A stretch of DNA of 64,000 bases from a bacterium (GTDB lineage: Bacteria; Sysuimicrobiota; Sysuimicrobiia; Sysuimicrobiales; Segetimicrobiaceae): assembly GCA_035691305.1 (NCBI GenBank), contig DASSJF010000050.1:30974-94973 (forward strand). Direction: 5' to 3'. Below the pieces are notes generated by a model, which worked only from the letters and a program-made list of their open reading frames with translations, searched no databases and was not told where the DNA came from. Shown piece after piece: positions 62,860 through 64,000 of the stretch. How positions within the stretch are numbered: position 1 is the first letter of the stretch; every line of letters begins with the position of its first letter. Position numbers and translations under genes: made by a program.

Positions 62860-64000
62860 GCCCGCCCCCGAGCCGCCAGCCGGATCCAACGTTCCACGGA
62901 TCCCAATCCCGGGTCCGTCCGCCGTTCTCGCCGCCGCGCCGACCCGGCGTCTCGGCCTCGGCGAAGGCCGCGGCGAGTCCGAGGGCGAGCTCCGACGGCG
63001 CCGGTCGCCACCCCGTGAAGTGCCGCTCGAGGAAATCGGTCGGCGTCTCCCCGCGGCGGAACGCCGCGTGCCGGAGGACGTCTTGCAGGAAGTTCAGATT
63101 GGTGCCGCAGCCGAGAATCACGTAGCCGCGAAGCGCCTGCTCCATCCGCGCCACGGCGGCCTCCCGCGTGCGCTCCCACACGATCACCTTGGCCAGGAGC
63201 GAGTCGTAGGCCGCGGGTACCTCCCATCCTTCCCGGATGCCGGAATCGACCCGAATGCCGGGGCCGGCCGGTTCGTCGAGGACGAGGATCGGCCCCGGCG
63301 ACGGCCGGAACCCCTCCGCGGGATCCTCGGCGCAGACGCGGCACTCCAGCGCGTGGCCCCGCGGCGCCGCGCCGTCGTCCGAAATTCCCGCGCGCGCGAG
63401 CGTCTCGCCGGCGGCGATCCGGAGCTGCGCTTTGACCAAGTCCACGCCCGTGACCAGCTCCGTCACGGGATGCTCGACCTGCAGCCGGGTGTTGACCTCG
63501 AGGAAGTAGAAGCGCCCGCCGGGCGCCAGCAGAAACTCGACCGTGCCCGCGTTGACGTAGCCGGCGGCCCGCGCGACGGCCACGGCCGCGGCCGCGAGCT
63601 TCACCCTGGTGGCGGGATCGGCCCCCGGCGACGGTGATTCCTCGATCAGTTTCTGATGCCGCCGCTGCACGCTGCACTCCCGCTCGCCGAGCGCCGCCGT
63701 GTGCCCGTGCGCGTCGGCGAGGATCTGGACTTCGACGTGGCGCACGTCCGCGAGCCGCCGTTCGAGGAAGAGCCGGCCGTCGCCGAAGGCGGCGCGCGCC
63801 TCCCGCTCGGCGGCGCCGAGCGCCGCGCGCAGGTCTTCCGCACGCGGCACGATCCGCATCCCGCGCCCGCCGCCGCCGGCCGCGGCCTTGACCAGCACCG
63901 GGTAGCCGAGCCGGTCCGCCGCCGCGGCGAACGTCGCCGCATCCACGGCGTCTGAATCGGGCCGGAACCCGGGGACGGCCGGCACCCCGTGGCTCTCGGC
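62852..64000 (-). CDS. Biotin carboxylase subunit, 5' end beyond right edge
   Basis: The frame is open to the right edge, so the N-terminal ~100 residues (including part of the ATP-grasp start) are missing. The visible part has the ATP-grasp loop KAAAGGGGRGMRI, the EVNTRLQVEHPVTE block with catalytic residues, and ALECRVCAEDPAEGF, typical of AccC and methylcrotonyl- or propionyl-CoA carboxylase alpha subunits. A short C-terminal tail follows; the carrier domain is a separate gene instead of being fused, as it usually is in acyl-CoA carboxylases. Confidence 0.92.
   Translation of the reverse strand, partial: AESHGVPAVPGFRPDSDAVDAATFAAAADRLGYPVLVKAAAGGGGRGMRIVPRAEDLRAALGAAEREARAAFGDGRLFLERRLADVRHVEVQILADAHGHTAALGERECSVQRRHQKLIEESPSPGADPATRVKLAAAAVAVARAAGYVNAGTVEFLLAPGGRFYFLEVNTRLQVEHPVTELVTGVDLVKAQLRIAAGETLARAGISDDGAAPRGHALECRVCAEDPAEGFRPSPGPILVLDEPAGPGIRVDSGIREGWEVPAAYDSLLAKVIVWERTREAAVARMEQALRGYVILGCGTNLNFLQDVLRHAAFRRGETPTDFLERHFTGWRPAPSELALGLAAAFAEAETPGRRGGENGGRTRDWDPWNVGSGWRLGGGRD

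Overview
The window is a 64-kb stretch of a very GC-rich bacterial chromosome with almost no spare DNA. It holds about 65 protein genes, most of them in long, overlapping, translationally coupled runs on the minus strand. No tRNA, rRNA, CRISPR array, insertion sequence or prophage was seen. The gene order DUF177-rpmF-plsX-fabH-fabD-fabG-acpP-fabF-rnc, the MrfA/MrfB repair pair and a class 2 (quinone-linked) PyrD point to a Terrabacteria-type lineage. A deep-branching high-GC group (for example Sysuimicrobiota/CSP1-3 or a high-GC Bacillota-like clade) is my guess from content and composition, not something the sequence proves.

Layout. 1-3.9 kb (+): DUF4127 protein, tandem-GNAT protein and beta-N-acetylhexosaminidase NagZ. 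3.9-7.3 kb (-): mrfB and mrfA. 7.4-8.1 kb: two decayed genes, a VapC-like PIN-domain remnant and a frameshifted DinB gene. 8.1-13.5 kb (-): a lone molybdopterin (CoxL-like) subunit, a flavin reductase, an MFS transporter and an SDR protein that has lost the YxxxK catalytic pair. 13.6-17.3 kb (+): unknown secreted protein, proB, proA. 17.4-32.2 kb (-): one apparently continuous 18-gene run starting at a perfect consensus sigma-70 promoter (DUF177, rpmF, plsX, fabHDG, acpP, fabF, rnc, a HIT protein, an AttEFGH-like ABC system, a HAD phosphatase, a LysE exporter and an ABC-2 pair). 32.3-35.6 kb (-): coaD, rsmD, recG. 35.6-36.8 kb: rpmB (+) and hslO (-). 36.8-45.6 kb (-): a ten-gene thiamin salvage operon under a TPP riboswitch. 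45.6-54.2 kb: dipeptidase, a basic small protein, an AIR-synthase-like protein, a stand-alone Lrp ligand-binding domain, a Gfo/DegT sugar pair, SRPBCC, SDR, TGS-GTPase, GNAT and LLM proteins. 54.3-64 kb (-): a catabolic-looking run with an M20 amidohydrolase, pyrD, a class III aminotransferase, a dihydropyrimidinase/allantoinase-like enzyme, a second LLM oxidoreductase, HMG-CoA lyase, a biotin carrier and a biotin carboxylase that runs off the right edge.

Most notable. (1) Three genes (fabG, pyrD and an ABC permease) have conserved N-termini that can only be reached from a CTG start, each inside a CTGA stop/start overlap; elsewhere the same 4-bp overlap is used with ATG, GTG and TTG. (2) The AttEFGH-like ABC system has its lipocalin/CrtC-like subunit fused to a MacB/FtsX-type transmembrane and periplasmic domain, and it is transcriptionally continuous with the fatty-acid synthesis genes. 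(3) The thiamin operon encodes uptake (ThiXYZ, ThiW), deformylation, TenA hydrolysis and ThiM/ThiE/ThiL/ThiD in one unit without ThiC or ThiG, that is, a complete salvage route.
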